Below are positions 1 through 8,714 of a stretch of DNA of 64,000 nt, piece by piece. The stretch is from Lachnospiraceae bacterium (GTDB lineage Bacteria > Bacillota > Clostridia > Lachnospirales > Lachnospiraceae), in contig JAIDFQ010000043.1 of assembly GCA_029054245.1 (NCBI GenBank), forward strand, positions 124,001-188,000, read 5' to 3'. The translations under genes and the position numbers were made by a program. Position 1 is the first letter of the stretch; every line of letters begins with the position of its first letter. The notes beneath the pieces were generated by a model. The model did no database searches. It saw only the letters and a program-made list of their open reading frames with translations, and had not been told where the DNA came from.

Positions 1-30
1 TGAAACATCAAAAGAACAATAATGGAGAAA

Positions 31-56
31 AGGTTGAAGAATAGTATTTTCAACCT
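31..56 (+). terminator. Hairpin at the window edge, possible terminator
   Basis: AGGTTGAA and TTCAACCT form an 8-bp stem with a 10-base loop. Only a weak T-rich stretch follows, so termination is a guess. It lies just after a stop codon that may end a gene truncated by the window edge. Confidence 0.3.
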
Positions 57-99
57 CCTTGATTTGAGCGTCCGTTAAAGCGGACAGATGGGAGCTATA

Positions 100-417
100 A
101 TGAAAAGTAAAGGACAAGCAGCTTTTTATGCGATAGCCGGAGGATATCTGTTGTATCTGGCATATCAGCTATTTGGAGGAAGAATGGATAACGCAGGAGA
201 GGACTATGTGATGGCATTGCTATTTAGCATCTTTTTTGCCGTTGCTGGAACAGCAATTCTAGTTTACACAGCAATAATGTATCAGAAAATTTTAAAAAAA
301 GAAGCGCAGGAGCTTGCAGAGCCAGAAGAGAGTGCCGAACTGAAATTGGAGGAAGAAGTACAAAAGGAAACTCCTAAGAAGGAGGAAGATCATTTGGCGG
401 AAGAGGAGCAGTTCTGA
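100..417 (+). CDS. Small two-span membrane protein, unknown function
   Basis: I do not recognise this family. The track opens at ATG 88, but GGGAG at 90-94 lies five bases before ATG 100, so I take the shorter 105-residue form beginning MKSKGQ. Two hydrophobic stretches, about residues 5-24 and 36-58, are followed by a hydrophilic tail of about 40 residues dominated by Lys and Glu. This suggests a two-span membrane anchor with a charged tail. The gene precedes a CPBP protease gene on the same strand by about 70 bases, with a strong hairpin between them, so co-transcription is uncertain. Confidence 0.6.
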   Translation: MKSKGQAAFYAIAGGYLLYLAYQLFGGRMDNAGEDYVMALLFSIFFAVAGTAILVYTAIMYQKILKKEAQELAEPEESAELKLEEEVQKETPKKEEDHLAEEEQF

Positions 418-418
418 T

Positions 419-450
419 GCGCTGGTGCAAATGACATTGCACCGAAGCGC
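419..450 (+). terminator. Stable hairpin after the small membrane protein gene
   Basis: An outer stem GCGCT/AGCGC and an inner stem GGTGCAA/TTGCACC enclose a six-base loop, with a two-base bulge on one side. It starts two bases after the stop codon. No U tract follows, so it may be an mRNA-stabilising or attenuating hairpin rather than an intrinsic terminator. Confidence 0.4.
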
Positions 451-487
451 TAAGATGGGGAGACATTGAGAAGAAAGGAAATTTATT

Positions 488-1477
488 ATGAAAGAGAAAT
501 GGAACATAGAAAAGCCGGAAATCGTCATGAGGGCGCAGGAAAATCATAAGGGAATGAACTGGATCTTAGAAATCATTGTCTTCTTTGCCGTTTTCATTGT
601 CGTTGGAATTGGGCAGCTCCTAATTATGATGCCAGGAGAAATGCTGTTGATTTCCCAAAATGCGTATTATCAGGCGGCGGAAGCAGCCGGGGATTTGGAA
701 GGAATGGCGGAGGCGTTGGTTCAGATTGGAAGCAGCGATTTGTATATGGTGCTGACGTTGTTTTCGAATATCGGCATGATTCTGGTTGTTCTTTTGTTCT
801 GTAAGCTGATTCAAAAAAGAAATCCAGTGACACTGGGCTTTCGGAAAAAGGGAGCTTTTAAAGAATATTTGATAGGACTTGCCACAGGATTTTTGGTGTT
901 TTCGGCGGCTGTCCTTATTTGTGTAGTTACAGGGGCAATGAAGATAGAAGGGATTTCTGAAACTTTTGGGATTGGAATGTTTGTACTATTTATGCTTGGA
1001 TTTATGATTCAGGGAATGGCGGAGGAGGTGCTGTGCAGAGGATATTTTTTAGTATCGCTGGGAAGACGTAATTCCATGTGGGCAGCAATCATGCTTAATG
1101 CACTTGCATTTGCTGCTTTGCATTTGCTCAATGATGGTATTAGTGTGCTGGCATTTGCCAATCTGGTACTGTATGGTGTCTTTATTTCTATTTATTTTAT
1201 CAAAAGAGGAAATATCTGGGTGGCAGGAGGATTCCATTCGGTATGGAATCTGGCGCAGGGAAATATATATGGTATTTTAGTCAGTGGCATGGGGACTGAC
1301 TGCACTTTGCTAAAAAGCATGTCGATGGAGAATATGAAAATCATAAATGGAGGTGCATTCGGATTGGAAGGAGGACTTGCAGTGACGATTGTGCTCCTCG
1401 CAGGAACGATATTTCTGGTTTTCTCTGAAGCTAGCAGCAGACAGATAAAGGAAGTACACAGAAAACATCATGCCTAA
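488..1477 (+). CDS. CPBP-family glutamic intramembrane protease (CAAX/Abi type)
   Basis: This is a polytopic membrane protein of 329 residues with the hallmark motifs of the CPBP (PF02517) family: EEVLCRG at residues 179-185 (the EExxxR motif), LH at 211-212, and FHSVWN at 249-254. In the family these Glu, His and Asn residues form the active site of an intramembrane protease. Members process prenylated proteins in eukaryotes and signalling or bacteriocin-related peptides in bacteria, but the substrate here cannot be told. A purine-rich RBS (AGAAAGGA) precedes the ATG. Its stop overlaps the stop of the convergent phosphoesterase gene by four bases, leaving no room for a terminator between the two genes. 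Confidence 0.85.
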   Translation: MKEKWNIEKPEIVMRAQENHKGMNWILEIIVFFAVFIVVGIGQLLIMMPGEMLLISQNAYYQAAEAAGDLEGMAEALVQIGSSDLYMVLTLFSNIGMILVVLLFCKLIQKRNPVTLGFRKKGAFKEYLIGLATGFLVFSAAVLICVVTGAMKIEGISETFGIGMFVLFMLGFMIQGMAEEVLCRGYFLVSLGRRNSMWAAIMLNALAFAALHLLNDGISVLAFANLVLYGVFISIYFIKRGNIWVAGGFHSVWNLAQGNIYGILVSGMGTDCTLLKSMSMENMKIINGGAFGLEGGLAVTIVLLAGTIFLVFSEASSRQIKEVHRKHHA

Positions 1478-2349
1478 ATGGGAAGCATAAACTGGGACAG
1501 AACTTCTCTTGCAACATAGAGGGTTCTGTCTTTTTTTACGGATAGTGTCCACTTTACCAAGGTGATGATTCCTTTTTCGATTTCCATACAGGTGATGCAG
1601 CGCGGATGTACGCAGCTGCCAGTATTCATATAGTAGGGGGCTGCCGGGTCGAGGCGGGGTCTGTGGGTGTGACCAGTCATCAATGGTCTTTGCATGCGCT
1701 GGGCGTAGTCGCCAAGACGCTGTTCGATTCTGTCTTTGTGTGTATAATTTTTTGCGGCGCTGGTGGGATCGAGCATGCCGAAGTGTTCTAGCGTCCTCCA
1801 GACATACCTGACAAGAAAGCGATTAAATTTCCATAAGGTTGAATTAAAAAAATCAGCCTGATGCCCGTGAGTGAGATATAATTGATAATCATAACATGTG
1901 CTTTTTAATATAATGCCCTCATAAAAAGATAGTTTTGGAAATAGAGACTGGGTGCATTGTGTGTCTGTACAGAAAAAGGAAGAGCACACAGAACTGCTGT
2001 AGCCGTGTTTTTTCTTTACCATGTCGTGATTTCCGTAGACCATATAGAGCCTGTTCTGGCGATAGAACAGAGAGAGGAGCCAGAACACATTGTTGTGTAT
2101 TTCGATGATCTGGCTCATCTTTCTGTTTTCCCACAGCTCATCCCCGTCTCCAAGTTCAATATAAGTGAAACCGCGTTCGTAGTAATGAGTAAGTGCGGTA
2201 TAGTAAAGGTTTTCATTTTTTAAAAAATTGTCGTTAGAGTCGCCTTTGCCCCTGTGACAGTCGCTGATAATTGCATAACGGCTGTATTTATTTAAGGGCA
2301 GTTCAGGTGCATTTTCAAAGGCGCGGGAAAGACGGGAATAATAGCTCAT
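1474..2349 (-). CDS. Metallophosphoesterase (calcineurin-like)
   Basis: This 291-residue protein carries the ordered metal-binding motifs of calcineurin-like phosphoesterases: SDCH (residues 29-32), GDGDE (67-71), GNHD (106-109), HGHQ (161-164) and GHTH (226-229), followed by NTGS. The family hydrolyses phosphomono- or diesters using two metal ions. There is no signal peptide, so it should act in the cytoplasm. The substrate is unknown; UshA- and LpxH-like enzymes share the fold. It is transcribed away from the next minus-strand gene by only 18 bases, so it is probably the second gene of an operon that begins with the DUF4474 membrane protein. Confidence 0.85.
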   Translation of the reverse strand: MSYYSRLSRAFENAPELPLNKYSRYAIISDCHRGKGDSNDNFLKNENLYYTALTHYYERGFTYIELGDGDELWENRKMSQIIEIHNNVFWLLSLFYRQNRLYMVYGNHDMVKKKHGYSSSVCSSFFCTDTQCTQSLFPKLSFYEGIILKSTCYDYQLYLTHGHQADFFNSTLWKFNRFLVRYVWRTLEHFGMLDPTSAAKNYTHKDRIEQRLGDYAQRMQRPLMTGHTHRPRLDPAAPYYMNTGSCVHPRCITCMEIEKGIITLVKWTLSVKKDRTLYVAREVLSQFMLPI

Positions 2350-2367
2350 GGGAAAAGTCCTTTCATT

Positions 2368-3309
2368 TTATTTCATTTTATGCCTGCGATACCTGCGTGG
2401 TTTGAGCATCTTGCGAAAAGCAAATGGCAGGAGATAGTACAAATACAGAAGTTTATCCACCGTCGAACAAAAATAACGGGTGATACATAAAAAAATTCGA
2501 CAGAAAAGACGGTTGTTCAATTGTGCCCATGCGCGGACCAGACGCTTGAAACAATGATAATGTCGATCCTGGGGACCGCCGTACTGAATGCGGACTTCAT
2601 TGCCACATGCACGTATGCATTCTTTGGAAAGCTCCGTCTGGTGTAGAGCATTTAGAAAACTATGCATCATGTCGCAATCAGGAAATAGAATGGAAGTATT
2701 CAGATATAACTGTGATGGTTTTGCGAACTGTCCCATGCAAAATGCGGTAAGCCACCAGGTTTGCTTAGAAACAGACGCTATAGGTGTTTTTTCTTTTGCA
2801 AGACAGAATGAGAGGGGAAGCATGTCGCAGTCTGCTACCGCATCGAAGTGAGCATGAGATAGTTCCTTGTCTGACAGAAGATCATCGGCATAGTAAACAC
2901 CTATTTCAGCTCCTGTGTTGATTCCATACTGTCCTTTCCAGAATTCAATCAGCCAGGTTCTGTTCTGATAAGGAAAATAAACCGGAAGGTAATCGAAAAC
3001 CATGTTGAAAAAGGCGGCTGAACGGTCAAAAAGGGCAGTGTAGCCGACTTCTCGCTGCCAGGCATCATTTCTGGAAGAAATGATATCCTGCGATTTGTCA
3101 TAACAGTATCCAAAGGGTTTTATGAGATCGTTCAGAAGTTCGCATTTTTCTATAGGAGTCATAGAACAGACCTTTTTAATCGCCCAACGCTTGCGGCAGA
3201 TACCAAGTATTAAAATAAGAAGAACTGCAAAAATTACAAAAATAATAGAAAAGTACATATAATAATTCCTAAAGTATATTCTTGCTATATAATATGTAAA
3301 TAGTACCAT
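2368..3309 (-). CDS. Membrane-anchored protein with a DUF4474-like domain
   Basis: The 313-residue protein has an N-terminal membrane segment (about residues 15-38) and then a soluble domain. The stretch around residues 70-145 (DAWQREVGY, then WLIEFWKGQYG and TGAEIGVYY) matches my memory of DUF4474, a family of unknown function found in Lachnospiraceae. The Trp, Glu and Gly pattern is strongly conserved there. The C-terminal 70 residues are rich in aromatic and basic residues and contain another hydrophobic stretch (about 265-295), so a second membrane contact is possible. It is the first gene of a likely two-gene operon with the metallophosphoesterase and is divergent from the TPR gene. Confidence 0.6.
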   Translation of the reverse strand: MVLFTYYIARIYFRNYYMYFSIIFVIFAVLLILILGICRKRWAIKKVCSMTPIEKCELLNDLIKPFGYCYDKSQDIISSRNDAWQREVGYTALFDRSAAFFNMVFDYLPVYFPYQNRTWLIEFWKGQYGINTGAEIGVYYADDLLSDKELSHAHFDAVADCDMLPLSFCLAKEKTPIASVSKQTWWLTAFCMGQFAKPSQLYLNTSILFPDCDMMHSFLNALHQTELSKECIRACGNEVRIQYGGPQDRHYHCFKRLVRAWAQLNNRLFCRIFLCITRYFCSTVDKLLYLYYLLPFAFRKMLKPRRYRRHKMK

Positions 3310-3318
3310 CCGGTGCGC

Positions 3319-3346
3319 TTGAAAAATGAAATGAATGCAGTATAAT
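3319..3346 (+). promoter_or_regulatory. Sigma-A type promoter for the TPR-DUF4037-DUF4125 gene
   Basis: TTGAAA at 3319-3324 and TATAAT at 3341-3346 are separated by 16 bases. The -10 box lies about 60 bases before the chosen start codon at 3407. Confidence 0.55.
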
Positions 3347-3406
3347 AATTAGTAAAAAGAGGAAGATGATACAAACAGATTTTTGACTGGAATGGAGGCT
3401 GATATC

Positions 3407-5740
3407 ATGAACATTGAACAGGTTTTAGAACAGCTTGATGGACTGTTTGCGCAGCACAAGGTAGATCAGGTGGAATCTTTTTTACTTCACAGGATAAACG
3501 AAGCGACAGTGGAGCGGGACACAGGCTCACTGATAACGCTTTTGAATGAAATGATTGGGCATTATCGGGAAACAGGAGAGTTTGATAAATCCATATCTTG
3601 CTGCAGGCAGGTGTTGATCCTGATGGATGAGGCAGGACTAAAGGGCAGTGTCGCTTATGCGACTACGCTGCTGAATGTGGCAAATGCGTGCAGGGCGGCA
3701 GGGCTTTTAAGGGAATCCATGGCATATTACCAGGAGGTGAAGGCAGTCTATGCAGAAAAGTTATCCCCCACGGACTTTCGCTATGCCAGTTTATATAACA
3801 ATATGAGCCTTTTGTTCCAGGAGATGGGCGATTATGAAAGTGCATGTGACTGTTTAGAACGAGCTCTCGGCATTGCATCTATGTACAGTGAAGCCCGGAT
3901 AGAGGTGGCAGTGACTTATACAAATCTTGCAGCATCTTTGCTAAAATTAGGGAGATTTGATGAGGCAATCGATAACCTTAAAAAAGCATTTGCTATTTTT
4001 GAGATGGATGAAGACAGGGATTATCATTACAGTGGCGCTCTTTCCGCAATGGGCGAGGCGCAATATCTGGCAGGCAACTTAGAGGAATCTGCCCGCTATT
4101 ATAAGCTGGCGCTTCATGAGATCGAGAGAAATGTCGGCAGAAACAAGGCGTATGAAATCACACTACAGAACTTAAGTGCGGTAACGGAAAAGATGCAGAG
4201 TCTTCCCGTGCGAAACAGGCATTTTGTTAACGGAATGGAATTGTGCCAGGCTTTTTATGAAGAATATGGAATCCCCATGATTCGGCAGAAATTTCCGGAA
4301 TATGAACAGATGATTGCAGTTGGTCTTGTGGGAGAAGGGTCGGAATGTTTTGGTTTTGACGATCAGGTGTCACGGGATCATGATTTTGGTCCGGGATTTT
4401 GCATGTGGCTTACGGATCCAGTGTATGATGAGATCGGTGAGGAACTTCAGAAGGCATATGAGGCACTTCCTGCCACTTATATGGGGATTACCCGTTTTAC
4501 TACAGTAAAGGCACAAAAGAGAGTGGGCGTTTTTAGAATCGGTGATTTTTATGAAAGTCTGATAGGACTTAGGGATGTGCCGACGACGCAGAACCAATGG
4601 CTCTTTCTTGAAGATTACAGACTTGCAACAGCGTCAAACGGTAAGGTGTTTAGGGATGATTTAGGCGAATTTTCAAGGATCAGGAGAGGTATTCTTGCCT
4701 ATTATCCCGAAGAGGTGAGAATCAAAAAAATTGCCCGGGAGGCGGCATTGATGGCACAGTCAGGGCAGTATAACTATTCCAGAATGTCCGGCAGAGGAGA
4801 AAAAGTGACGGCAGCGATTGCGCTTTCGGAATTTATGAAGCATACCATGGCAATGGTTTATCTTTTGAATCGGACGTATGCCCCCTTTTATAAATGGCTG
4901 CATAAGGGAATGGAACATCTTAGGATACTTCCGGAAATCAGGGATATCTTAAATGCATTGGTAGATTTTCCGGCAGGTGATGAAAGAATTCCGCAGACCA
5001 TAGAAATTATTGTTGCGCTGATCATTGCAGAAATGAAAAAGCAGGGATTGACCAGCGGGGAAGACAACTATCTGGACAACCATACAGACAAAATATTAAA
5101 AAGCATACCGGAAAAAGAGCAGGAAGATGATTCTTTTAAGGCAGCGCTTGTAAATGAGCTTGTTTCTCTGGAATGGGAGGCTTTTGATAAGGTTGAGAAC
5201 GAAGGCGGAAGGGCAGAATGTCAGGATGACTGGAATACTTTTTCAATCATGCGAAAGAGCCAGTACTATACATGGACAGAGGAGATGTTAAAGAGCTATA
5301 TCAGAGATTTCCATAGGGCGAATGACAGGGGAATCAACCTGATTACAGAAAAATATGGGCGGATGATGGAAAGCACTGCACCTTTAAAATATAGGCAGAT
5401 CAAGGATGCTTTTCCCGAAATTCCAGAAGCAAAAAAGGAGATTATAGAAGAAATCGTCAAAATACAGGTAGACTGGATGGAAGAATTTGCAGGGAAGTAT
5501 CCTAAGGCGGCAGGAAATGCGCGGAGCATCCACACGGCGCAGGATACGCCTTACAATACGTCTTATGAAACGTATCTGCGGGGAGAAGTGTCCACTTATT
5601 CTGATGAAACATTGGATTTATATGGAAGGTTCATAGCACAACTGTGCAGGGAGGATAAGAATCTTGCCCAGATGATAATGGCGAACACAGCGTTTTTCTA
5701 TGGATATGCATCTTTAGACGATTTGGAAGCAAAATTGTAA
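3407..5740 (+). CDS. TPR protein with DUF4037 and DUF4125 domains
   Basis: The track starts at TTG 3383, but GGAGG at 3394-3398 sits eight bases before ATG 3407, so I start there with MNIEQV (777 residues). About residues 30-270 are tetratricopeptide-like helical pairs. About residues 290-500 (GLVGEGSECFGFDDQ, then DHDFGPGF) match DUF4037, a nucleotidyltransferase-fold domain. The C-terminal 200 residues (WEAFDKVENEGGR, then TWTEEML) match DUF4125. I recall the two DUFs as adjacent or fused in Lachnospiraceae. The Gly-Ser/Asp spacing in DUF4037 resembles nucleotide-transfer enzymes, but the substrate is not known. The gene stands alone behind its own promoter. Confidence 0.75.
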   Translation: MNIEQVLEQLDGLFAQHKVDQVESFLLHRINEATVERDTGSLITLLNEMIGHYRETGEFDKSISCCRQVLILMDEAGLKGSVAYATTLLNVANACRAAGLLRESMAYYQEVKAVYAEKLSPTDFRYASLYNNMSLLFQEMGDYESACDCLERALGIASMYSEARIEVAVTYTNLAASLLKLGRFDEAIDNLKKAFAIFEMDEDRDYHYSGALSAMGEAQYLAGNLEESARYYKLALHEIERNVGRNKAYEITLQNLSAVTEKMQSLPVRNRHFVNGMELCQAFYEEYGIPMIRQKFPEYEQMIAVGLVGEGSECFGFDDQVSRDHDFGPGFCMWLTDPVYDEIGEELQKAYEALPATYMGITRFTTVKAQKRVGVFRIGDFYESLIGLRDVPTTQNQWLFLEDYRLATASNGKVFRDDLGEFSRIRRGILAYYPEEVRIKKIAREAALMAQSGQYNYSRMSGRGEKVTAAIALSEFMKHTMAMVYLLNRTYAPFYKWLHKGMEHLRILPEIRDILNALVDFPAGDERIPQTIEIIVALIIAEMKKQGLTSGEDNYLDNHTDKILKSIPEKEQEDDSFKAALVNELVSLEWEAFDKVENEGGRAECQDDWNTFSIMRKSQYYTWTEEMLKSYIRDFHRANDRGINLITEKYGRMMESTAPLKYRQIKDAFPEIPEAKKEIIEEIVKIQVDWMEEFAGKYPKAAGNARSIHTAQDTPYNTSYETYLRGEVSTYSDETLDLYGRFIAQLCREDKNLAQMIMANTAFFYGYASLDDLEAKL

Positions 5741-5769
5741 TCTTAAGGCACCGCCAAAATGAAGTTACC

Positions 5770-5819
5770 GGCATTCAGAAGGCGGATTTTGAACCATTAG
5801 GACTTGCCTTCAGAGTGCC
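5770..5819. terminator. Imperfect inverted repeat between convergent genes
   Basis: GGCATTCAGAAGGC (5770-5783) and GCCTTCAGAGTGCC (5806-5819) pair over 14 positions with two mismatches. It sits between the convergent TPR protein and amidase genes. There is no clear U tract, so a shared terminator role is likely but unproven. Confidence 0.4.
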
Positions 5820-5838
5820 GATAAATCATTGGAATATC

Positions 5839-6363
5839 CTATATAGACATGGCTATGCCGTCAGCAACAGCCTGAGCAATCTCAGAAAAGCGGCTGTCGA
5901 AAAGCAGGTTATCACGTTCTGTGTTTACGAATCCGATTTCCACAAGGATGGCAGGCATCTGAGTCTTGTTAAGAATGGTCAAGTTCTTTTGTTCATGTAT
6001 GCCCTGGTTAGCAAAGCCTGTGCGCTCTAATTGGCGGTTGATATTTTCCGCCATCTGCCGGGCAGGTCCGTACGAATCATAGACCAGTGATTCAACACCT
6101 GTATATTGATTGGCATTAGGGCTGGAGTTACGGTGTATGGAAATGAAATAATCAGCGTCGGAGGCATTTCCTTCGGCGGCTTTTCTTGCCGGCGTCTCAT
6201 AGACATCTTCCGTGCGCGTATAAATGACGTTTATGCCAGATTGCTGCAAAAGTTCTCCAATCGCAAGGGTAAGCCTTAAGGCATCGTCTTTCTCCATACG
6301 TTCAAGATAGGTAGCGCCGGGATCAGCGCCGCCATGTCCGGCATCTAACATAATTGTAGCCAT
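5839..6363 (-). CDS. N-acetylmuramoyl-L-alanine amidase, Amidase_3 type, without signal peptide
   Basis: This 174-residue enzyme is a bare Amidase_3 catalytic domain. It should cut the amide bond between N-acetylmuramic acid and L-alanine in peptidoglycan. Zinc ligands are visible as DAGHGG (His10), the Glu of MEKDD (Glu24) and SIHRN (His76); the catalytic Glu is in VEIGF (Glu141). AGAGG stands just upstream of the ATG, which supports this start. No signal peptide, membrane anchor or wall-binding domain is present, unlike CwlD or the exported autolysins. It could be a mother-cell or spore enzyme, a holin-released lysin, or exported by another route. Confidence 0.85.
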   Translation of the reverse strand: MATIMLDAGHGGADPGATYLERMEKDDALRLTLAIGELLQQSGINVIYTRTEDVYETPARKAAEGNASDADYFISIHRNSSPNANQYTGVESLVYDSYGPARQMAENINRQLERTGFANQGIHEQKNLTILNKTQMPAILVEIGFVNTERDNLLFDSRFSEIAQAVADGIAMSI

Positions 6364-6474
6364 AAAAACCTCTTTAGATGACGATTCTTATTTTATAATA
6401 TGAAAAAAAGAAAAACAGGTTCCTGCAAGGTCTCTGATTTTGAAATGATACATATGCAGATGAAAGGAAGAAAA

Positions 6475-7836
6475 ATGGAAAAGAAAGTGCGTAAATCCTA
6501 TGAAATTGATATGTGTAATGGCCCATTGCTTGGCAAAATCATGCTATTTACGCTGCCTCTGATGTTGTCCGGCATCCTGCAGCTTTTGTTTAATGCCGCC
6601 GATGTCATTGTGGTGGGCAGATTTGCAGGGAATGAAGCACTTGCGGCAGTGGGGGCGACAGGGTCTCTTACGAATCTTTTAGTGAACCTTTTCATTGGAT
6701 TATCGGTAGGGGCAAATGTGCTTGTAGCAAGATATTACGGAGCCAAGCAGGATGAGGAAGTAAGTCAGACGGTTCATACTTCAATCTTGGTGAGTGTGAT
6801 AGGAGGAATCCTGCTTGCAATCATAGGAATTGCTGCTGCAAAACCGCTGTTGCTCATGATGGATACACCAGAAAATGTTATCCAGCATTCTGTTCTATAT
6901 ATGCGTATTTATTTTCTTGGAATGCCAGTGATGCTCTTATTCAATTTTGGAAGCGCCATTTTAAGGGCGATTGGGGATACAAGGCGCCCGCTTATTTATC
7001 TGATAATAGCAGGTGTTATCAATGTGCTTTTGAATCTTTGCTTTGTAATTGTATTCCGTATGGGCGTTGCAGGAGTGGCTTTGGCTACGGTGATTGCACA
7101 ATGTGTATCTACGACATTGATTATCCGGTGCCTCATGCAAAGCGAAAGTAGTTTTAAAGTATGTTTTGAAAAATTGCACATGAATTGGGAGAAATTCAGG
7201 AAGATTGCCGCTATAGGCCTGCCAGCAGGAATACAGGGTTCTTTGTTCTCTATTTCCAATGTTTTGATACAATCTTCTGTTAATTCATTTGGATCTATTG
7301 CTATGGCAGGAAATACGGCAGGGAGCAATATTGAGGGATTTGTCTACACGGCGATGAATTCTGTCCATCAGACAGCGGTCAGCTTTACGGGACAGAACTT
7401 AGGAGGCAGACGATATGACAGGATCAACAAAATACTGATAGAATGCCTGCTTTTTGTGGCAGCAATTGGTCTTGTGATGGGAAATGGCGCGGTGCTGCTG
7501 GGACAGCAGATCCTTGGTTTCTATTCTACCGACCCGCAGGTTATTTCTTATGGCATGCAGAGAATGGAAATTATATGTGCCTTTTATTGTTTTTGCGGTA
7601 TCATGGATGTTCTGGTAGGGTGTATCAGAGGGCTTGGGTATGCAGTGATGCCAATGATCGTATCCTTGCTGGGCGCCTGTGCATTCAGAATAGTCTGGAT
7701 TTATACGGTCTTTCAGTGGGACAGGACCTTGCAAACCTTGTATATTTCCTATCCGGTATCGTGGACGCTCACAGCGATTGCCCATTTGATCTGCTTTATG
7801 GTCGTGCGTAATAAATTAAAGGAAAAGAAGGCATAA
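6475..7836 (+). CDS. MATE-family multidrug/cation exporter
   Basis: A polytopic membrane protein of 453 residues with the pattern of the MATE family: PLMLSGILQLLFNAADVIVVGRF near the N terminus, then FIGLSVGANVLVARYYGA, and the same arrangement repeated in the second half (GLPAGIQGSLFSISNV). MATE proteins export cationic drugs or metabolites in exchange for Na+ or H+; the substrate is not predictable here. The track opens at ATG 6400, but a TATAAT at 6394-6399 touches that codon, while AAGGAAG precedes ATG 6475, so I use 6475. The HAD phosphatase gene follows after four bases and is probably co-transcribed. Confidence 0.88.
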   Translation: MEKKVRKSYEIDMCNGPLLGKIMLFTLPLMLSGILQLLFNAADVIVVGRFAGNEALAAVGATGSLTNLLVNLFIGLSVGANVLVARYYGAKQDEEVSQTVHTSILVSVIGGILLAIIGIAAAKPLLLMMDTPENVIQHSVLYMRIYFLGMPVMLLFNFGSAILRAIGDTRRPLIYLIIAGVINVLLNLCFVIVFRMGVAGVALATVIAQCVSTTLIIRCLMQSESSFKVCFEKLHMNWEKFRKIAAIGLPAGIQGSLFSISNVLIQSSVNSFGSIAMAGNTAGSNIEGFVYTAMNSVHQTAVSFTGQNLGGRRYDRINKILIECLLFVAAIGLVMGNGAVLLGQQILGFYSTDPQVISYGMQRMEIICAFYCFCGIMDVLVGCIRGLGYAVMPMIVSLLGACAFRIVWIYTVFQWDRTLQTLYISYPVSWTLTAIAHLICFMVVRNKLKEKKA

Positions 7837-7840
7837 AAAG

Positions 7841-8533
7841 ATGAATGAGAACAAAGTTTTACGAGAAAGCAAAAAATATGAGGCGGTTATATTTGATTTA
7901 GACGGAACCTTGTTAAATACCTTGGAAGATTTAATGGACAGTGTAAATTATGGATTAAAAAAATATCATATGCCGGTAAGATCACTTGAGGAGATTAGGC
8001 AGTTTGTTGGAAATGGGGTTCAAAGGCTGATTGCACGTGCAGTGCCGGAGGAAACAGATGCTGACATGTGCAGCAAGGTATTCGCCGCCTTTAAGGAGCA
8101 TTATAAGGAGCACTGCAATGACAAGACGAAATTGTATCCTGGAATCCCAGAACTTCTAGCAGAGTTAAAAAGGCGAGGATTTTCAATAGCAATCGTATCC
8201 AATAAACTACAGGAAGGAGTAGATGCATTAAGCAGTCAGTACTTTCATGCATATATTGAAACCGCTATCGGAGCAAGGGACGGCATTCGGAAAAAGCCAG
8301 CGCCTGATTCTGTTCTGGAAGCGCTTAAGACTTTGAATATTCCAAAAGAAAGTGCCGTTTATGTGGGGGATTCAGAAGTAGACATTGCTACTGCCCAAAA
8401 TGTACAGATGGATTGTATCACCGTGACATGGGGCTTCCGCACACGGAAAGAACAGGAGGCGGCGGGAGCATCTGTGTTTGTGGATAGACCGGAAGAAATC
8501 ATACCGTTGCTATATCAAACATCTAAAAAATAA
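7841..8533 (+). CDS. HAD-family phosphatase, phosphoglycolate-phosphatase like
   Basis: A 230-residue HAD hydrolase. Motif I is VIFDLDGTLLNT (about residues 17-28), motif II is IVSNK (about 126-130), the motif III Lys is in IRKKPAPD, and motif IV is YVGDSEVDI. The alpha-helical cap between motifs I and II and the overall length match the Gph/PgmB group, which removes phosphate from phosphoglycolate or small sugar phosphates. It follows the MATE gene by four bases and ends in an AT-rich hairpin. The substrate cannot be assigned from sequence alone. Confidence 0.82.
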   Translation: MNENKVLRESKKYEAVIFDLDGTLLNTLEDLMDSVNYGLKKYHMPVRSLEEIRQFVGNGVQRLIARAVPEETDADMCSKVFAAFKEHYKEHCNDKTKLYPGIPELLAELKRRGFSIAIVSNKLQEGVDALSSQYFHAYIETAIGARDGIRKKPAPDSVLEALKTLNIPKESAVYVGDSEVDIATAQNVQMDCITVTWGFRTRKEQEAAGASVFVDRPEEIIPLLYQTSKK

Positions 8534-8555
8534 TATTAAATTATGATTTAATATT
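8532..8555 (+). terminator. AT-rich perfect hairpin overlapping the HAD gene stop
   Basis: AATATTAAAT and ATTTAATATT form a perfect 10-bp stem with a TATG loop that starts inside the stop codon. The weak A-U stem makes it a modest terminator candidate. Confidence 0.4.
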
Positions 8556-8605
8556 TGACCGTATATCAGACTGGTTATCTTTTTACGTATTGTATAAGGA
8601 TGACT

Positions 8606-8634
8606 GGGCTGATATTTTTTTTCAAAAATAGCCC
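8606..8634 (+). other. Hairpin in the 8.5-8.9 kb intergenic region
   Basis: GGGCT (8606-8610) pairs with AGCCC (8630-8634), and the interior ATTTTT/AAAAAT extends the stem. No coding frame was seen between 8534 and 8896. This is the first of several folded elements there. Confidence 0.4.
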
Positions 8635-8714
8635 TTGTTATGGTATTGGGACGATAGGTGTTAATAAATGCCAGGTGTATATAAGGCTGGTTTAGGGGGT
8701 TAAGTAGTTAGTCC

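Noticed and set aside
2-22. Open frame ending in TAA at 20-22 at the window edge
   Set aside because: Only seven codons are visible. It may be the C terminus of an upstream gene, but nothing supports a product.
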